Source of the DNA: Mercurialis annua
Taxonomy: Eukaryota > Streptophyta > Magnoliopsida > Malpighiales > Euphorbiaceae
Assembly: GCF_937616625.2 (NCBI RefSeq)
Contig: NC_065574.1
Span: 186,001-250,000 of the forward strand
DNA length: 64,000 nt
Direction of reading: 5' to 3'
The notes below the pieces were generated by a model that saw only the letters and a list, made by a program, of their open reading frames with translations, was not told the origin of the DNA and ran no database searches. The position numbers were made by a program, and so were the translations under genes. Of this stretch, positions 48,931-62,300 are shown one piece after another. Every line of letters begins with the position of its first letter. Positions within the stretch are counted from its first letter, which is position 1.

Positions 48931-51527
48931 ATGTGGGCGGCTTCTTGCCTTGCGTCCTGCTGTGCTGCGTGCGCCTGCGATGCATGCCGAACTGTCGTAT
49001 CAGGAATAAGCAGGCGGTCAGCTAGGATTGCTTACTGCGGTTTATTTGCTTTGTCTCTAATTGTCTCATGGATTCTCCGTGAAGTTGCAGCTCCTCTCAT
49101 GGAAAAGCTTCCTTGTAACATACAATTTCTCCAGTTAGTTTGCTTTAGTTTTTTCATTGAGCTGGGTTAGCTTGTTTTGATTTTGATCTCATGTTCATGC
49201 AGGGATTAATCACTTTCATAAGACCCCCGATAGGGAGTGGTTTGAAACTGATGCCGTGCTGCGTGTTAGCTTGGGAAATTTTCTCTTCTTTACTATTCTC
49301 GCCATTATGATGGTTGGTGTCAAAAATCAGAAGGATCCTCGTGATGGTGTACACCATGGTGGTTGGATGATGAAAATCATCTCTTGGTGTATTTTGGTTA
49401 TCTTTACATTTTTCCTTCCAAATGAGATTGTCAGCTTCTATGGTAATCACTTTGTTTTTCTTTTTTAAGATTTTGATTGTCCTATTTGCTACCTCTTCCG
49501 TTGTAATGTCAAATTGTTTGCTTAAGCTAACAATTAAACTTTTGTTTTCATGTAGAGTCGATATCTAAATTTGGATCAGGATTCTTTCTTCTTGTTCAAG
49601 TTGTGCTTTTGTTGGATTTTGTTCATGGATGGAATGACAAGTGGGTTGGATATGATGAACAGTTCTGGTTAGCTCACCTTAGTAAACTTCCATATTAATA
49701 GTGCTTTTTGTTTTTCATGTTCTGCAATGATGTTTTTTAAACATATTCTGCAATGACGTTTAACTAGCATTTATTTTGCAATCTAAATTATATAGGTACG
49801 TTGCTCTATTTGCCGTATCACTTGTTTGCTATTTGGCAACATTCGTCTTCTCGGGATTTCTTTTCCATTGGTTCACACCATCTGGACAGGACTGTGGGTT
49901 AAACACTTTCTTCATTACCATGACCCTGATTTTTGCAGTTGTTTTTGCTATTGTCGCACTGCACCCTGCTGTAAGTTTATACTTTTTCCTCCTATTTATT
50001 TGCTTATGATGGTTGTTGACCATGTTGCATGCCTCTCACACTTGAGCATGAAACAAAGATACTATATAGTTTGAGATTTTCATTTGACAAAAGTACAACT
50101 GATACAAAAATGCTGATTAAATTATATTCAGTGTACATTTAAGCATCCATTAGATGTTTGGTCCTATGAGTAGTTTTTAACCCGTTTGTTTAAGTATTCA
50201 TTAGATTTTTGATCCCATGAGTAGTTTTTTAACCCGTTTTTGCCTCTTGAAACATGTAATACGTAGAGTATCTTCTATTGGGGATTTTTAATAGCATTGA
50301 TGCCTTCTATTACATTCAAATGGACCCTTTCACTGTTCCACATAATCTCCAAAAGCTGATGCCAAAATGTTTCAAGCAAAATATAGGCCAAAGCAGTCCA
50401 TATAAGAAATTATCTAATTGTTTCTTTATACCTTCAAATGATAGAGCGCCGCCGTCTAGGATGGAACTTTGTTCATGTGGCCCTTGGCAACATGCAAAAC
50501 AAAAGAATGTAACTTTTATCTTACAATTTTATCCACTGTCAAGATCTTGTATTCTCGGAGAGGAGTGCCTCCAAAATTCTTGAAAATCTTTCTCTCATCT
50601 TTGTACTGGCATGATTGGTAATTTTGAATGGCCTGTTGTTGATAGCAAATTTTTTCAACTGATGTTTGTAGTTATGATTGAATAGCTGTACCCTTGTTGT
50701 TCTTCTTATGAAGAATTTAAGATTTTTAAATGTTGTTGTAGTAGTAGTACTGTCACCATAATTATTTATGTGTTGGTGGTAAACAGGTAAATGGTAGCAT
50801 TTTGCCGGCTTCAGTTATATCTGTATACTGCATGTACCTATGTTACAGTGGACTTTCCAGTGAACCAAGGGATTACGAGTGCAATGGTCTTCACAAACAC
50901 TCAAAAGCTGTTTCCACAGGAACCTTGTCTATTGGTCTGCTTACGACTGTCCTATCTGTAGTCTATTCTGCAGTACGTGCTGGATCCTCTACAACTCTTC
51001 TCTCACCACCAAGTTCACCTCGTGCAGGTAAATCTTGAGCAAAGATGTGCAATTTTTTATTTTGTAATGGATTAAATACCAAGACTGGGAAGATATGTAA
51101 ACAATTTTGTTTTAAAACCCAAACCATTAATTAGAGTACGAGAACTCACCGTCATTTTTCCTCTAGCTTTGTACAGTAGCCATAAGAATGTTTATGAACA
51201 TTTTTTGCTTCATTCTTTTGTTATTGTTGATGTGCAGGGAAACCATTGCTGCCTTTGGAAAATAAGATAGCAGAAGAGCATGAAGAGAAGGAGAAAAGTA
51301 AGCCAGTCACATATTCTTATGCTTTCTTCCACATCATCTTTTCTCTTGCTAGTATGTATTCAGCAATGCTATTGACTGGTTGGTCAACCTCGGTTGGGGA
51401 GAGCGGAAAGCTAGTTGATGTCGGGTGGCCTTCTGTGTGGGTCCGGATTATCACGGCCTGGGCAACTGCAGGTCTCTATGTTTGGTCTCTGCTTGCTCCT
51501 GTTCTCTTCCCAGAAAGGGACTTCTGA
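48931..51527 (+). CDS. SERINC/TMS1 family multi-pass membrane protein
   Basis: Six coding exons join in frame: 48931-49114, 49203-49442, 49556-49667, 49796-49970, 50787-51027 and 51238-51527. They give 413 residues, the usual length for plant TMS members. The sequence opens with a Cys-rich helix (MWAASCLASCCAACACDACR) and passes through about ten hydrophobic helices, with family signatures INHFHKTPDREWFETDAVLR, FVHGWNDKWV, SGLSSEP and WPSVWVRI. It ends LLAPVLFPERDF. Family members sit in the ER, Golgi or plasma membrane. A serine-incorporation role was proposed in yeast and animals and is unproven in plants. The gene converges on the PPR gene with 180 bp between stop codons. Confidence 0.92.
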
Positions 51528-51706
51528 GTCTCCTATTGGTGCCAACTGCCACCCATATTAATGGATGGTCACATTAGTGTGTATATGTGATGTAATTGCA
51601 ACTTTCTGATTGTATGGACGAATGTTGGTTATGACATGGTAAAACAGGCATTACTGCACTCATGAATTGAAGTGATAAAATTTGTATCCGGAAATAATTT
51701 GATTGA

Positions 51707-53797
51707 TCACCAAAAATCACGGCAAGAACAAGATCCGTCCTTGAAATGGTGGAATCTAAAGGAATCTCTTACAGTGATGGGCATGTCGACGATTTTGGCT
51801 ATTAACTTGATAGCATTATGACAGTCCCCACATATCCTCAAATTCTTGAACACTCTAATTGTCGACTTTCCTCCCGAGTTCAGTATCCCAAAGGCAACTG
51901 CCAGCCTTTCACTATGGCTACAAAGAGCTGCTTCTCTTTGCTCTTTGTTTAGATTCTGTAGAGCAAAATCAGCGTCAGGCTGATACCCACTTTGCCTCAT
52001 CTTCTCACCCATCTCCTCCAAAAATCTATACACCATTTCACTCTGTTCATAACATTTATCTCCAACAGTAAAAGAATATACCTTATTTTTCACTTGAACC
52101 CAACTACGCCCTGGTGTTTTTGCAAGTCCTTTGTCTCGCATCTTTTTTCTTATTTCTGACGCTTCAACCCACAGTTTGGCAGTAACCAAAATGTTGGATA
52201 ATAGCACATAATTTCCAGGGTTACGTGGTTCGATCTCAAACAGCTTACTTGCTGCTACTCTCCCCAAATCCACATTTTTATACACTCTACAAGCCCCAAG
52301 CAACGCTCCCCAGGCAGCAGCTGTTGGTTCTATAGGCATTTTCTGGATAAACTCATAGGCTTGTTCTAGCCGACCAGCACGGCTTAGTACATCAACCATG
52401 CACGAGTAATGATCTGCCTCCGGAGTTATTGAATGTCTGGAACCCATTGAATGGAAAATCAAAAGACCTTCATCAGCAAGCTGAGAATGGCTACAACCCG
52501 ATAAGACACCTACAAATGTAACGGAATTGGGTTTGACCCCGATGGCCAACATTTTGTGGAAAAGCATCAATGACTCTCCTCCGTTCCCATGCATCGAACT
52601 AGCAATGATCATGGTGTTCCAAGCAATGACATCTTTTGTTAGCATCATATTGAAAACTTTTCTCGAAAATTCCAAATCCCCGCACTTGGCATACAGCAAA
52701 ACTAGAGCTGTTGCTATTGTTATGTCTTCAATAAAACAGGTCCTAAGGGCGTAACCATGAATCTCTTTGCCACCCTTGAAGCTTTCCAAATCTGTGCAAG
52801 CAGGTATGGCACTAACGATTGTGATCTTATTGGGTTTAAACCCTGAATCTTGCATTTTACAAAATATTTCCAATGCCAATTCATGTTTACCATTCTGCAT
52901 ACAACCACTAATTGCAGCATTCCATGAAGCTTCATTTAGCTTGAAACCTTCCTTTCTCATTTGATAAAACAAAGCGAGACCCTTGTCACATTCTTTATTC
53001 GAGAAGTACATTGTTAACATTACATTGCATGAGACAACATCACACTGATACATACTATTAAACACAAACCTGGCTTGCTTAAGTCTTGAACAACTAGCGT
53101 ACATGTTCATTAGTGCACTAGTCGCAAAAACATTCCCATCCATTCCATTCCTAAAAACAAACCCATGAATCTCTCTTCCCAATTTCACATCCTTCAGGTC
53201 TGTACAAGCAGGTAAAAGCGATGAAACTGTCACCGAATTAGCTCTAATCCCATTCAACCCCATCTCTCTAAAAGCTAATATTCCTTGTCTACACATGCCA
53301 CAATTAACATAGCAAGAAACCATACAAGTCCAAGAAACAACATCTTTAACAACCAAATTGTCAAAAATACATCTAGCTCCATCAACAGACTTACATTTCC
53401 CATACATATCAATGAAAGCATTACCTAACAAAAGATCTTTGTTAAACCCGAAACGAATTGCATGGTTATGTATCTCTTTAGCCTTGACAAGATTACCAGA
53501 AGCTGCACAAGCCTTAGCTACTGATAGTAACACGACTTTATCAGGTTTTGCATGGCGCGACAACAATGTGGAGTAGATATCTATGGCTTTCTTAGGAAAT
53601 CCATGTTGAGTATGGCCTGAAATTAAAATGGTCCATGTGGGCAAGTCTGGGTCAGGAATTTTATCGAACAGGAAGCGTGCATGTTTTAAGTCACCGGAAT
53701 ATAAACAAGACTTTATTAGTTTGATGCTCTGATGAGACTGAAAATTTGTGGGTATCATGTGATTTTTGAGGTTTGATTTGCTTTTCATAATACTCAT
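51707..53797 (-). CDS. PLS-class pentatricopeptide repeat protein with DYW domain
   Basis: A single exon encodes 696 residues; the first in-frame ATG is at 53795-53797. About fifteen PPR units of the P, L and S types run from residue ~25 (DLKHARFLFDKIPDPDLPTW) through VSWTCMVSCYV and AWNTMIIASSMHG. They are followed by E/E+ motifs (AWGALLGACRVYKNVDLG; TPGRSWVQVKNKVYSF) and a complete DYW domain with the cytidine-deaminase-like zinc residues HSERLA and CGDCH, ending CSCRDFW. DYW proteins edit C to U in mitochondrial or plastid RNA. The target, and the organelle, cannot be read from the sequence. Intronless structure is normal for the family. Confidence 0.92.
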   Translation of the reverse strand: MSIMKSKSNLKNHMIPTNFQSHQSIKLIKSCLYSGDLKHARFLFDKIPDPDLPTWTILISGHTQHGFPKKAIDIYSTLLSRHAKPDKVVLLSVAKACAASGNLVKAKEIHNHAIRFGFNKDLLLGNAFIDMYGKCKSVDGARCIFDNLVVKDVVSWTCMVSCYVNCGMCRQGILAFREMGLNGIRANSVTVSSLLPACTDLKDVKLGREIHGFVFRNGMDGNVFATSALMNMYASCSRLKQARFVFNSMYQCDVVSCNVMLTMYFSNKECDKGLALFYQMRKEGFKLNEASWNAAISGCMQNGKHELALEIFCKMQDSGFKPNKITIVSAIPACTDLESFKGGKEIHGYALRTCFIEDITIATALVLLYAKCGDLEFSRKVFNMMLTKDVIAWNTMIIASSMHGNGGESLMLFHKMLAIGVKPNSVTFVGVLSGCSHSQLADEGLLIFHSMGSRHSITPEADHYSCMVDVLSRAGRLEQAYEFIQKMPIEPTAAAWGALLGACRVYKNVDLGRVAASKLFEIEPRNPGNYVLLSNILVTAKLWVEASEIRKKMRDKGLAKTPGRSWVQVKNKVYSFTVGDKCYEQSEMVYRFLEEMGEKMRQSGYQPDADFALQNLNKEQREAALCSHSERLAVAFGILNSGGKSTIRVFKNLRICGDCHNAIKLIAKIVDMPITVRDSFRFHHFKDGSCSCRDFW

Positions 53798-53819
53798 CAA
53801 GTTTGAACCACTTCTTCAA

Positions 53820-54500
53820 ACATTGAAGACAACCCGCTTCTATTTCACTTCATACGTCTCATATCGGTCTAAGAGAGTTATTACTGTTATGTGTTGTGTT
53901 ATTACTAAGGTAGTAAAATAACCAATGAGTAGCATTCTGCAATCCTCTTTTTTTTTTCTTTTTAAAAAAAAAAACAAAACAGAGATCAATTAATTGGTAG
54001 TATTATAAATTTTTTAAACAGGCAAACCGCAACTTCGGTCGAATCCCCGACCTCATATCATCTGCACTGAATTAACTAATTTTTTTTAATAATCTCCACA
54101 TATATAATCTAATGGTAGGAGTATTACTTTTCCATATATGAATATGATTCAATTCTCTCTTATCTCATTATAATGAAAAAATAATAATTTTTCTACTAAC
54201 TTTAAAATTTATAGTCATATAACACGCTAAAATTTATAATTTATTTTGCTAATAACCCTTATTATTATTATTATTATTATTGTTGCCTAATAATAAAGTT
54301 ATCTGTACATGTAGAAACAAGTGGGTTAATGGAGAATGTGAAAAGTATAAAGCAACAAGCCATAACACAAAATGAAAATTAATTTTCAAATGATTCGTGA
54401 TAAGGGTTTACAATAATTGCAATGTACTCCAAACACTAACCAAGAGGCAGATCCATCTAAAAAATAATAATTCAAATAAAAAACTATGTCTCAAACTCAG
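53820..54500. other. Spacer between PPR and RAD23 genes
   Basis: No gene was seen. The segment around 54025-54060 (TCGAATCCCCGACC) is a possible remnant of a tRNA-like or retroelement sequence, too short to assign. Confidence 0.35.
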
Positions 54501-54504
54501 TATT

Positions 54505-57500
54505 TCAATCCTCAAAATCTCCAGCATTTTCCAATAGATAATTAGCCGCCAATTCCTCATTGCGATCGCAAGCCAAAAATGCCTCAATAACTAGGGCTCT
54601 ATCAAATCCCATTGCCTCCAGCTATTTAAAATTGAAAAATGAAACTAATAAGTGAATGAAATGCAAAAGTAACACGACACGACAAGAATGGAAATATACC
54701 CGTTCAATAGCCTCCTGTTCAGCGGGGGTCACATTTATAGCATGGGGCATATCTTGGTCACCCTGATCAAATAGATCCCTGAAAAGAAAAAACATCTCAT
54801 TAATAAATTATACAGATGGCATTCAAGAAGAAACAGTATCCATTTATCATTAATAAACAAATAAAAGACTCACCCTTCTGAACCTTCTAGAGGTTCATTT
54901 AATAACTGAAGAAATTCTGCCTGATGTTCTTGAATCATTCTTAACAGCTGAGGATTTTGCTTTCCAAGCTCCTGAAGCATGGGCTGCAGCAAAACCGTAA
55001 AACTCAATGCTAATATATATTAAATCCAATGGGAGAAAGAGAAAAGAAATACTAATAAAAACAGAACAAACCTGTAATATTTGAGGATTTGCCTGAACCA
55101 TTGATCTCAAGGTTTGGAACTAACATGGAAAATAGAAAGCTATTAGTGAGACCAAACTAACTCAACACATAAGATATGGATCATCCACTAAGTGTAGCAT
55201 GCAAAGCCAACCTTTTGTAAACATATCCAAAGCAATACCTACCCAATCGAAATCCACATCTATTTTGCCTGCCTATACTAATGTGCCACTACAGTATATA
55301 CCTGTACGTTACTTCAGGCATTGACAGACCCGTGGACATCGTTTGCATGCACACCTTAGTATATTACTGCGGCAGTACACTAATATTGTCCCTCCCCCCA
55401 TCCATTATCAAGGCTTTGTATTCTTTAATCTCAACTATATTGGTTGCAAGCTATCTATAATTCTGCTTACTGATTTCATGGAAGAAAGGCATGCTAATAA
55501 ACGAAACCGTTCCATAGCTCAACCAACTCTCCAAGTCTCCATCCTTCCATATCCCTCTCTCTCTTATTTTTCTGCTTAGTTTTGCAAATCCCGTACATAG
55601 AGCAGCAACAACTAATAACTAGAATCATACCTGTGTGTTATTTCTAAGGAAATCAAGGGTGCCAAGTCCACCGCCGGCATCAGCACCAGCAGAAATTGTC
55701 CCCTGGACAAGTTTCACAGAACTTAAATAAGGAGCAAACATGTGCAATAGATGACAAGCTCCCACCAAAATCTTATGTGATAAACATGTGCAATAAATGA
55801 TGAAATTTCCCTGAAATATAAAGTAATACCTGTGGAAACATATCCAAAGGAGATGAATTTGGTCCTCCAGATACAGGTGCAGCAGGAGCAGCACCGGTAT
55901 CAGCTGCCTCACCTGCAGAGAAAGGAGCCACCGGAACAGCAACTTCTGCTGTTTCTGGAATACCCTGAAGACCAAGCAGCATAAGTACTAATATAAACAA
56001 ATATCGAAGTGGAGTATATACTGAGTTGGCCTTACGGAGTACAGGTAGTCTACTGCCCTTTCTGGATTGTTGTAGGCAGCTCGAAGTGCGCGGGTAACAG
56101 TTTCCTTATCCCATGTTCCACCCCCCATATCCATTAACTGTTGAATAGTCTGTTCCAGGTTATTACCAGCAACTAAATTTGACGCAGCTTGACCATAGGT
56201 CTCACTTTGTGCACTGCAACACAGATACATCATGATTATAAATTACAGTTGGATACATTTATTTCCTATGCAGAAAGTGGATAAAAGCAAAAGATGATTA
56301 CTGAATTAACAACAGCAATTTCTGACATTGTTGAGATGAATAGATCTAAACCGAAAAGTGTTACATAGAAACAATATCAATCATCCATTTCAATGGAAAA
56401 AGGGGCAGAACCATAATTTAGGTTTCATATACAAAATTCGAGCAGACAGCCTCTCATGATTCCAGCCTCACAGGCAAGAATTTAAGTGCTCAGACAAGAC
56501 ATTTGCATACCATCTGTGCTATTAGATTATACTAGTACATAAAAAGAAAATATAATGCTAGAGATAGAGTGCATACGTGGCTGTTGTTGTGTCCGAAGCA
56601 GACGTCGCATTCTTTGGGGTCCTGCAATGACAAATATACAATGCATTAAATAAATCTGGCTGACAATATTTGCAAATGCACAGGCTGGGTGGACTCACGG
56701 TGCTTGAACTTCAACTGCTGGAGTTGAATTTGAAGTTGGCGCAGTTGTAGGTGGAGTTGATGCAACAGGCTGTTATAGCCAAATAAATTGTAGTTTAGAG
56801 AGAGAGAGATCCCAACAGGAAACACCAAACAAAATAAGAAATCTACCTGGGTTGATGAGGTCCCAGATGAACCTGAAGATTTACTCTGTCAAAATAGAAA
56901 ATTGAGTGGAGCACCGTTAGGATGCAGTAACAGACGATATTAATAAACAATAAAGAAGTGCTTTTGCAGACAAACCTGAGTGACCCCACAAGAAAAGAAA
57001 AATATGTTAACGGAACCCATAAAAAATAGAATAGAATACTTAAGAAAAACAATTTTTTTTAAAGAATAAACTTCAGAATCACAAAAATCCTTATTTCGCA
57101 ACAGCACTTGCATAATTTATATGCAATAACCTTCAGATTTCAGTTTAGTTAAGATATTATCCCATCTGCTAGCAGGGTGATGACACCCAATTTCATACTT
57201 TTGCTATAATCATAATTTGGGAAGTCTCTATTAGCTAAAAGTGTAAGTAAGAAAATTCCCCCAATTTTTAATCTGGACCTCATATATTATTCAAGGTCAG
57301 AAGCAAAACTAATGTTTTTTAGTCTGCCCTTACAATTTTTTTTTAATATATGTTGGCACACTGTAGTTAGTTTCCAAAACGGATGTGGCAGACAGATTCT
57401 TAATCCGCAATACACTATTTGTTTTTGGTTATTTCTTTGTTATGTATTCTTATACTACAAATGCAATACAATAAGTCAGAAAGTATCAGCATCATAATTA

Positions 57501-58110
57501 GCAAGTTGTCAATTAATACATACATTGAATGTCCAAAAAGAAAGTGTGCTAGCCAAATAACCATTTGAATAGTTTGAAGGAAATTGTTTTAGCTAAGTGA
57601 TAACTTTTAAAAACCATAATTGTTAACTAAGATGAAATCTTTAGAAGGCGATTTGACAATTCAATTCAGAAACATGGCCTCCAAAATCTTAAGTCTGGCA
57701 TCACAAGCAGTGTTGAATAAGATAGAGAAATGCAATAAAGTTAATAAAGAAGATACCTTACTAAGCATAACAACTAGAAAACCATCTTCAGAGACGTCAT
57801 TACTAGCCAATGTAGTCTCATCTTTCAACACTTTCCCGTTATGAATTAACAACTGTTGCCCACATGGATAATTATCCTTTCCTTGCACATCTTCTATATT
57901 CTTTTTAACTGCCATAACCTTCATAACCCAACACATCTAAATTAGTATTCATTCGCAAAAACAATAACTCTAGGACTCAGCTGAAAATAATAATAAGGAA
58001 AAAAATGAAGCGAGGCATTGGTAATTAGAAAAGAGCAGACTCACAGTATCAGTGGGCTGAACTCTAATTTCAAAATGACTGCCTTTGAGAGTTTTAACGG
58101 TGAGCTTCAT
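54505..58110 (-). CDS. RAD23: RAD23 UV-excision-repair / proteasome shuttle protein
   Basis: Twelve coding exons join in frame: 58045-58110, 57757-57918, 56847-56885, 56699-56769, 56577-56621, 56036-56213, 55830-55964, 55631-55702, 55072-55119, 54874-54983, 54700-54778 and 54505-54621. They give 373 residues, typical of plant RAD23. Order: N-terminal ubiquitin-like domain ([15 protein letters not shown] to FLVVML), a Ser/Thr/Pro/Ala linker, UBA1 ([20 protein letters not shown]), the XPC-binding/STI1 region ([20 protein letters not shown]), and UBA2 ([20 protein letters not shown]), ending GDFED. It should bind ubiquitinated proteins by the UBAs and the proteasome by the UBL, and XPC/RAD4 in DNA repair. 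All domains look intact. Confidence 0.95.
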
Positions 58111-58347
58111 ATCGGCGAATTTGGGGAAGAAGAAGGAAAAAACGACAGCGTTTTAGCTTTCTAAGAAGCAGAAGAAACCCTACACGAAGATATAGGTGCT
58201 TATTGCTGCTACAAGCAATTAGCTTCAACAATTAAAAACATTATTTCGCCTCTTTTTTTTTATATGCTGGCTGTTTCAACTCTCTAACACGTCACTCACA
58301 AATATTATTCATTTACTGTATTTTTGCTTATAGTTTTTTTTATCTTA

Positions 58348-58650
58348 TTTTTTTTTTTGTCAAAAATTAAACTTCATTAATTGAAGAATGATATATACAA
58401 TTAGAAAATAACTCCTCAACACTAATGAGTAAGCCATTTCACAAGTAAATGATGAGAACTGCAGAGCAGTCATCCACAAGGGCGTTTTTAGCCACCGAAT
58501 GGGCCACCCAATTAAAATCTACTTTCTAAAAATTTGAAACTAGATCAAGAATATCAACTAAAACTACTCTAGCATCTTTATCATCAATGGTCTGAAATCA
58601 ATGACTCCTCCATTGCTATTCGTAGTCCTAGTCCATCCGCCACCATATAA
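58348..58650 (-). pseudogene. LINE 3' fragment (end of RNase H domain plus A-tail)
   Basis: On the minus strand the text NWVAHSVAKNALVDDCSAVL matches the end of a LINE RNase H domain. After the stop come a TTAATGAAGTTTAATTTTTG segment and an A-run (58348-58358). It is strongly 5'-truncated and lies between the divergent RAD23 and STE20-like kinase genes. Confidence 0.65.
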
Positions 58651-59093
58651 AATAGTAGTATTATTTAAATTATAATTATAATTTAAAATTGACATTACTT
58701 TTTTATAATTATATTGAGGGTTTAGTCGTTCACTTTTCAAAGCACGACCGCTTAATTGTGCTAAAAAAATATTTATACATAGAATCTTATCTTGTAAAAA
58801 TTTCAAAAAAATAGAAAACAGGGTGTAATTTTCCCATATTTGAAATAGTAGATTTAAAATTTTAATTTGATTCATAAGTAAATTTGTAATCCTTAAAATT
58901 TTATTAACTTAACAATTATGCTTGATTCAACGATAGACTACTTTTTTTTATTTAACACTGATTAGAAAAATAGAAATAAATAAATTTGAAGTGGAGGCAT
59001 TTTAAAAAAGTATAGTAATTTTGAATTTCAATTAAAGTTGATTAATTAAAAGATATCGATTTTGGATTTGGTGTGATTGAAAATGGTGTATGG

Positions 59094-59103
59094 TATATAA
59101 ATA
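59094..59103 (+). promoter_or_regulatory. TATA box of the STE20-like kinase gene
   Basis: TATATAAATA lies 215 bp upstream of the start codon at 59318, with a CT-rich leader in between (about 59186-59205). Confidence 0.55.
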
Positions 59104-59317
59104 CTGAATGGTGCAAAGTTTGAGCGGCTATCCGAGAGTCCCGCTTTGAAGTTCATAATTTCACGGGAATGCCTTGCCTTTTCACTTCTCTCTCTCTCAT
59201 GTGATCCCCTTAATACTTTTTTCGTATTCTTTTTCACTATTTCATCATCTCTCAGCAGCTGCTGCATATTATTATTCATCACTCCTCTGTGGGGATTCTA
59301 ACATTATAATCCGATCG

Positions 59318-62300
59318 ATGGAGAAGAAGAAGTATCCCATAGGAGCAGAGTCTTACGTCCTATACGAAGAGGTTGGACAGGGAGTGAGTGCATCCGTGCA
59401 CAGAGCTTTGTGTATTCCTTTTGATGAGATTGTTGCTATCAAGATTCTCGACTTTGAACGCGATAATTCTGATCTCGTATGTTTCTTTTTCTTTCTTTCT
59501 ATATATGGGTTGGGTATATATGCTATGCATGGAGGCAGGGATTGACTTAATACTTACAAAAATATACAACTCATGACAATGGAACTCAGATACTGGATTT
59601 TGCATTGCCTTTACAGAGTTATCATTGTAGAAAGATTAAAGCTTGTTTATTGTCAGCTTCTTTTAGCTAGTTTTCGACTCTATAATCAGTGCGGTGTTAA
59701 TTGCTTATAGGCCTCTTTTTAAATAATTGTAAGCATATCAGCTTGAATAGGGCATTCATAGCAATCCTAACTAACAGAAATTGACTATTAAAAGATGAAA
59801 GTTACCGAATAAATTGATGAATGCTTTCTCATTTTGCGCTATTATGCATACCAACAGCAATTGCCTTTAACAATCCCCCTGTTAAGAAAGAGTTTCTTAC
59901 TCTCCGCAGCTGTGTGAGTACGTTTGGCAGTATTTTCCTTCACTTTACAATAATCCGGTAGTCTTGACTGTTGTAGTTTGATATTCTTGGACTAAAGACG
60001 TGTTTTGCCTTTTTATGCATTCACCTATCATTTTTAACTGACTTTTTAATGCCTTTTCCCCTCCCTCTTTTTGATACGTGATGTCGACAGAGTAACATTT
60101 CTCGTGAAGTGCAAACAATGATCTTAATCGACCATCCAAATGTTCTCAAATCACACTGCTCCTTTGTTTCTGATCATAATCTGTGGGTAGTTATGCCATT
60201 CATGGCTGGAGGTTCTTGCCTACACATTTTGAAGGCTGCTTATCCAGATGGTTTTGAGGAAGTTGTGATAGCAACGATACTTCGTGAGATATTAAAAGGC
60301 TTAGAGTACCTTCATCATCATGGACAAATACATCGAGATGTTAAAGTGAGTAAATGATCCGTTTTCAGTCTCTTCCATATGTTACTTCAATCATCACACC
60401 GGACTCTTTACTAACACTTCAGCGAAGTCATTTGTTTATTATGTTTCTGTGAAGTAAACTCCAGACGTGTTACTGTCTGATGTGTCTCAATTTTCTTTCA
60501 ACTTTCAAATTTGATAGGTTACTTAGGTTGACTAGTGGTACTTTTTTGCTAGGATTCGGTGAAAGGGAGGTTATATTAATACTTCGGTTCTGATACAGAC
60601 AAGATCGGCTTTTACACCATGTTTAAACGCTTGGAATTTTTATTTCAGATGTCAAATAACAGAACATTTGATTCTGTCTTGGCTGCAGAATTTAAACTTA
60701 CGTGTCAATATAGATTGCTAATAGTAATAATTAGTCTTTGCACAAATATGAAATATCAATCTTTTTATTATTTAATTTTAAAAATATCTTTTTGTTTTCA
60801 AAGGCGGGAAACATTCTCATTGATTCACGGGGTGCAATCAAGTTGGGAGATTTTGGTGTTTCTGCTTGCCTTTTTGATTCAGGTGATAGACAACGTATGA
60901 GGAATACATTTGTGGGAACACCCTGCTGGTATGCTTTCAATCTATAGAACATTTTCCGTAAAAGCATTGTTGTCAGTAAATAATGCTCTTAATGCACCAG
61001 TTTTGGAGTGATAATGTTAAATTGTCACTGGTAAAGAATTTTCACTGTAAATATTGTGACATATTTAGATTTTAACCTGTACTAATTCTTGATATTTTCT
61101 TCTTGCAGGATGGCACCTGAGGTCATGGAGCAGTTGCATGGATATGACTTCAAGTTAGTTTACTATTTCCATTCCCATTTCATTCTGGATGACTAGCATA
61201 ATCTTTATGTTTTATTTGGAAATTTTCCTACAGAGCTGATATTTGGTCGTTTGGCATTACTGCTTTGGAGCTTGCTCATGGACATGCTCCATTCTCAAAA
61301 TATCCTCCTATGAAGGTGCATTCATGAATACGCAAAATGTTTATCTTACTCGCTTATCCCTTAGTGTAATTCTGTTTCTTTCATAGCTATTCTGAAGCAA
61401 ATTCTATTTTGAAAGGTATTGCTTATGACATTACAAAATGCACCCCCCGGTTTGGATTACGAAAGAGACAAGAAGTTCTCTAAGGTATACTTTCAAGAAA
61501 CAAACCAGTACCTTTGTTCAGTAATTATGTTTTATATCGTTACCCTTTTTTTTTTTCTCCAGTCTTTTAAGCAGATGATAGCTAGTTGCTTGGTAAAAGA
61601 TCCCTCAAAACGGCCTTCGGCAAAGAAGCTGTTGAAGCACTCTTTTTTTAGGCAAGCAAGGTCAAATGATTACCTATCAAGGACAGTTTTGGAAGGACTG
61701 CCTGTTCTTGGTGATCGTATTAGATTATTGAAGGTAAGTCAGCTGATTTTGGGATCACAAGATATTTTTTATACATGCTGTTGTGTACCGTATGCTTATA
61801 AAATCTGTCATTTAAAACCCAGAGAAAGGAAGAGGATATGCTTGCGCAAAAGAAGATGCCGGATGGGCAGAAGGAGGAATTATCACAGGTATTCTTTAAA
61901 GAAGAGATAATGTGGCCTGTGAAGAAAAAAAATGTTCTCCCTTATTGTCCTTTTCCAAGTTGTTCTGTAAAGAAAATAAAATATTGCTTTCAGTTATTTT
62001 CCCATTTAATCATAGTCTAGGTTCTGATTTTTCGTTTCACGTCATTTTCTTAAACAAGAACTATATAGTTCTTCTACTTCTCTTAAAAGCACTCTCTCTG
62101 TCACTATCTATCTTGTTAGTCCGGAAAATATAAAATGTGAAAGATCATTAATCTTTTTAGATACAATAAAAGAAGAAATTGCATGGACAATAAAGCCTTT
62201 TAATTCTGTTTTTCAAAATTTAATCTGTCTGTAACAGTTGATATTTAGACGTACCTTTTTTTTGTTCGCTTGACCTTTCACCTAGAAATGATGCTACTTG

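Noticed and set aside
50278..50583. 101-codon frame inside the fifth coding intron of SERINC
   Set aside because: No recognisable similarity; exons on both sides join in frame without it.
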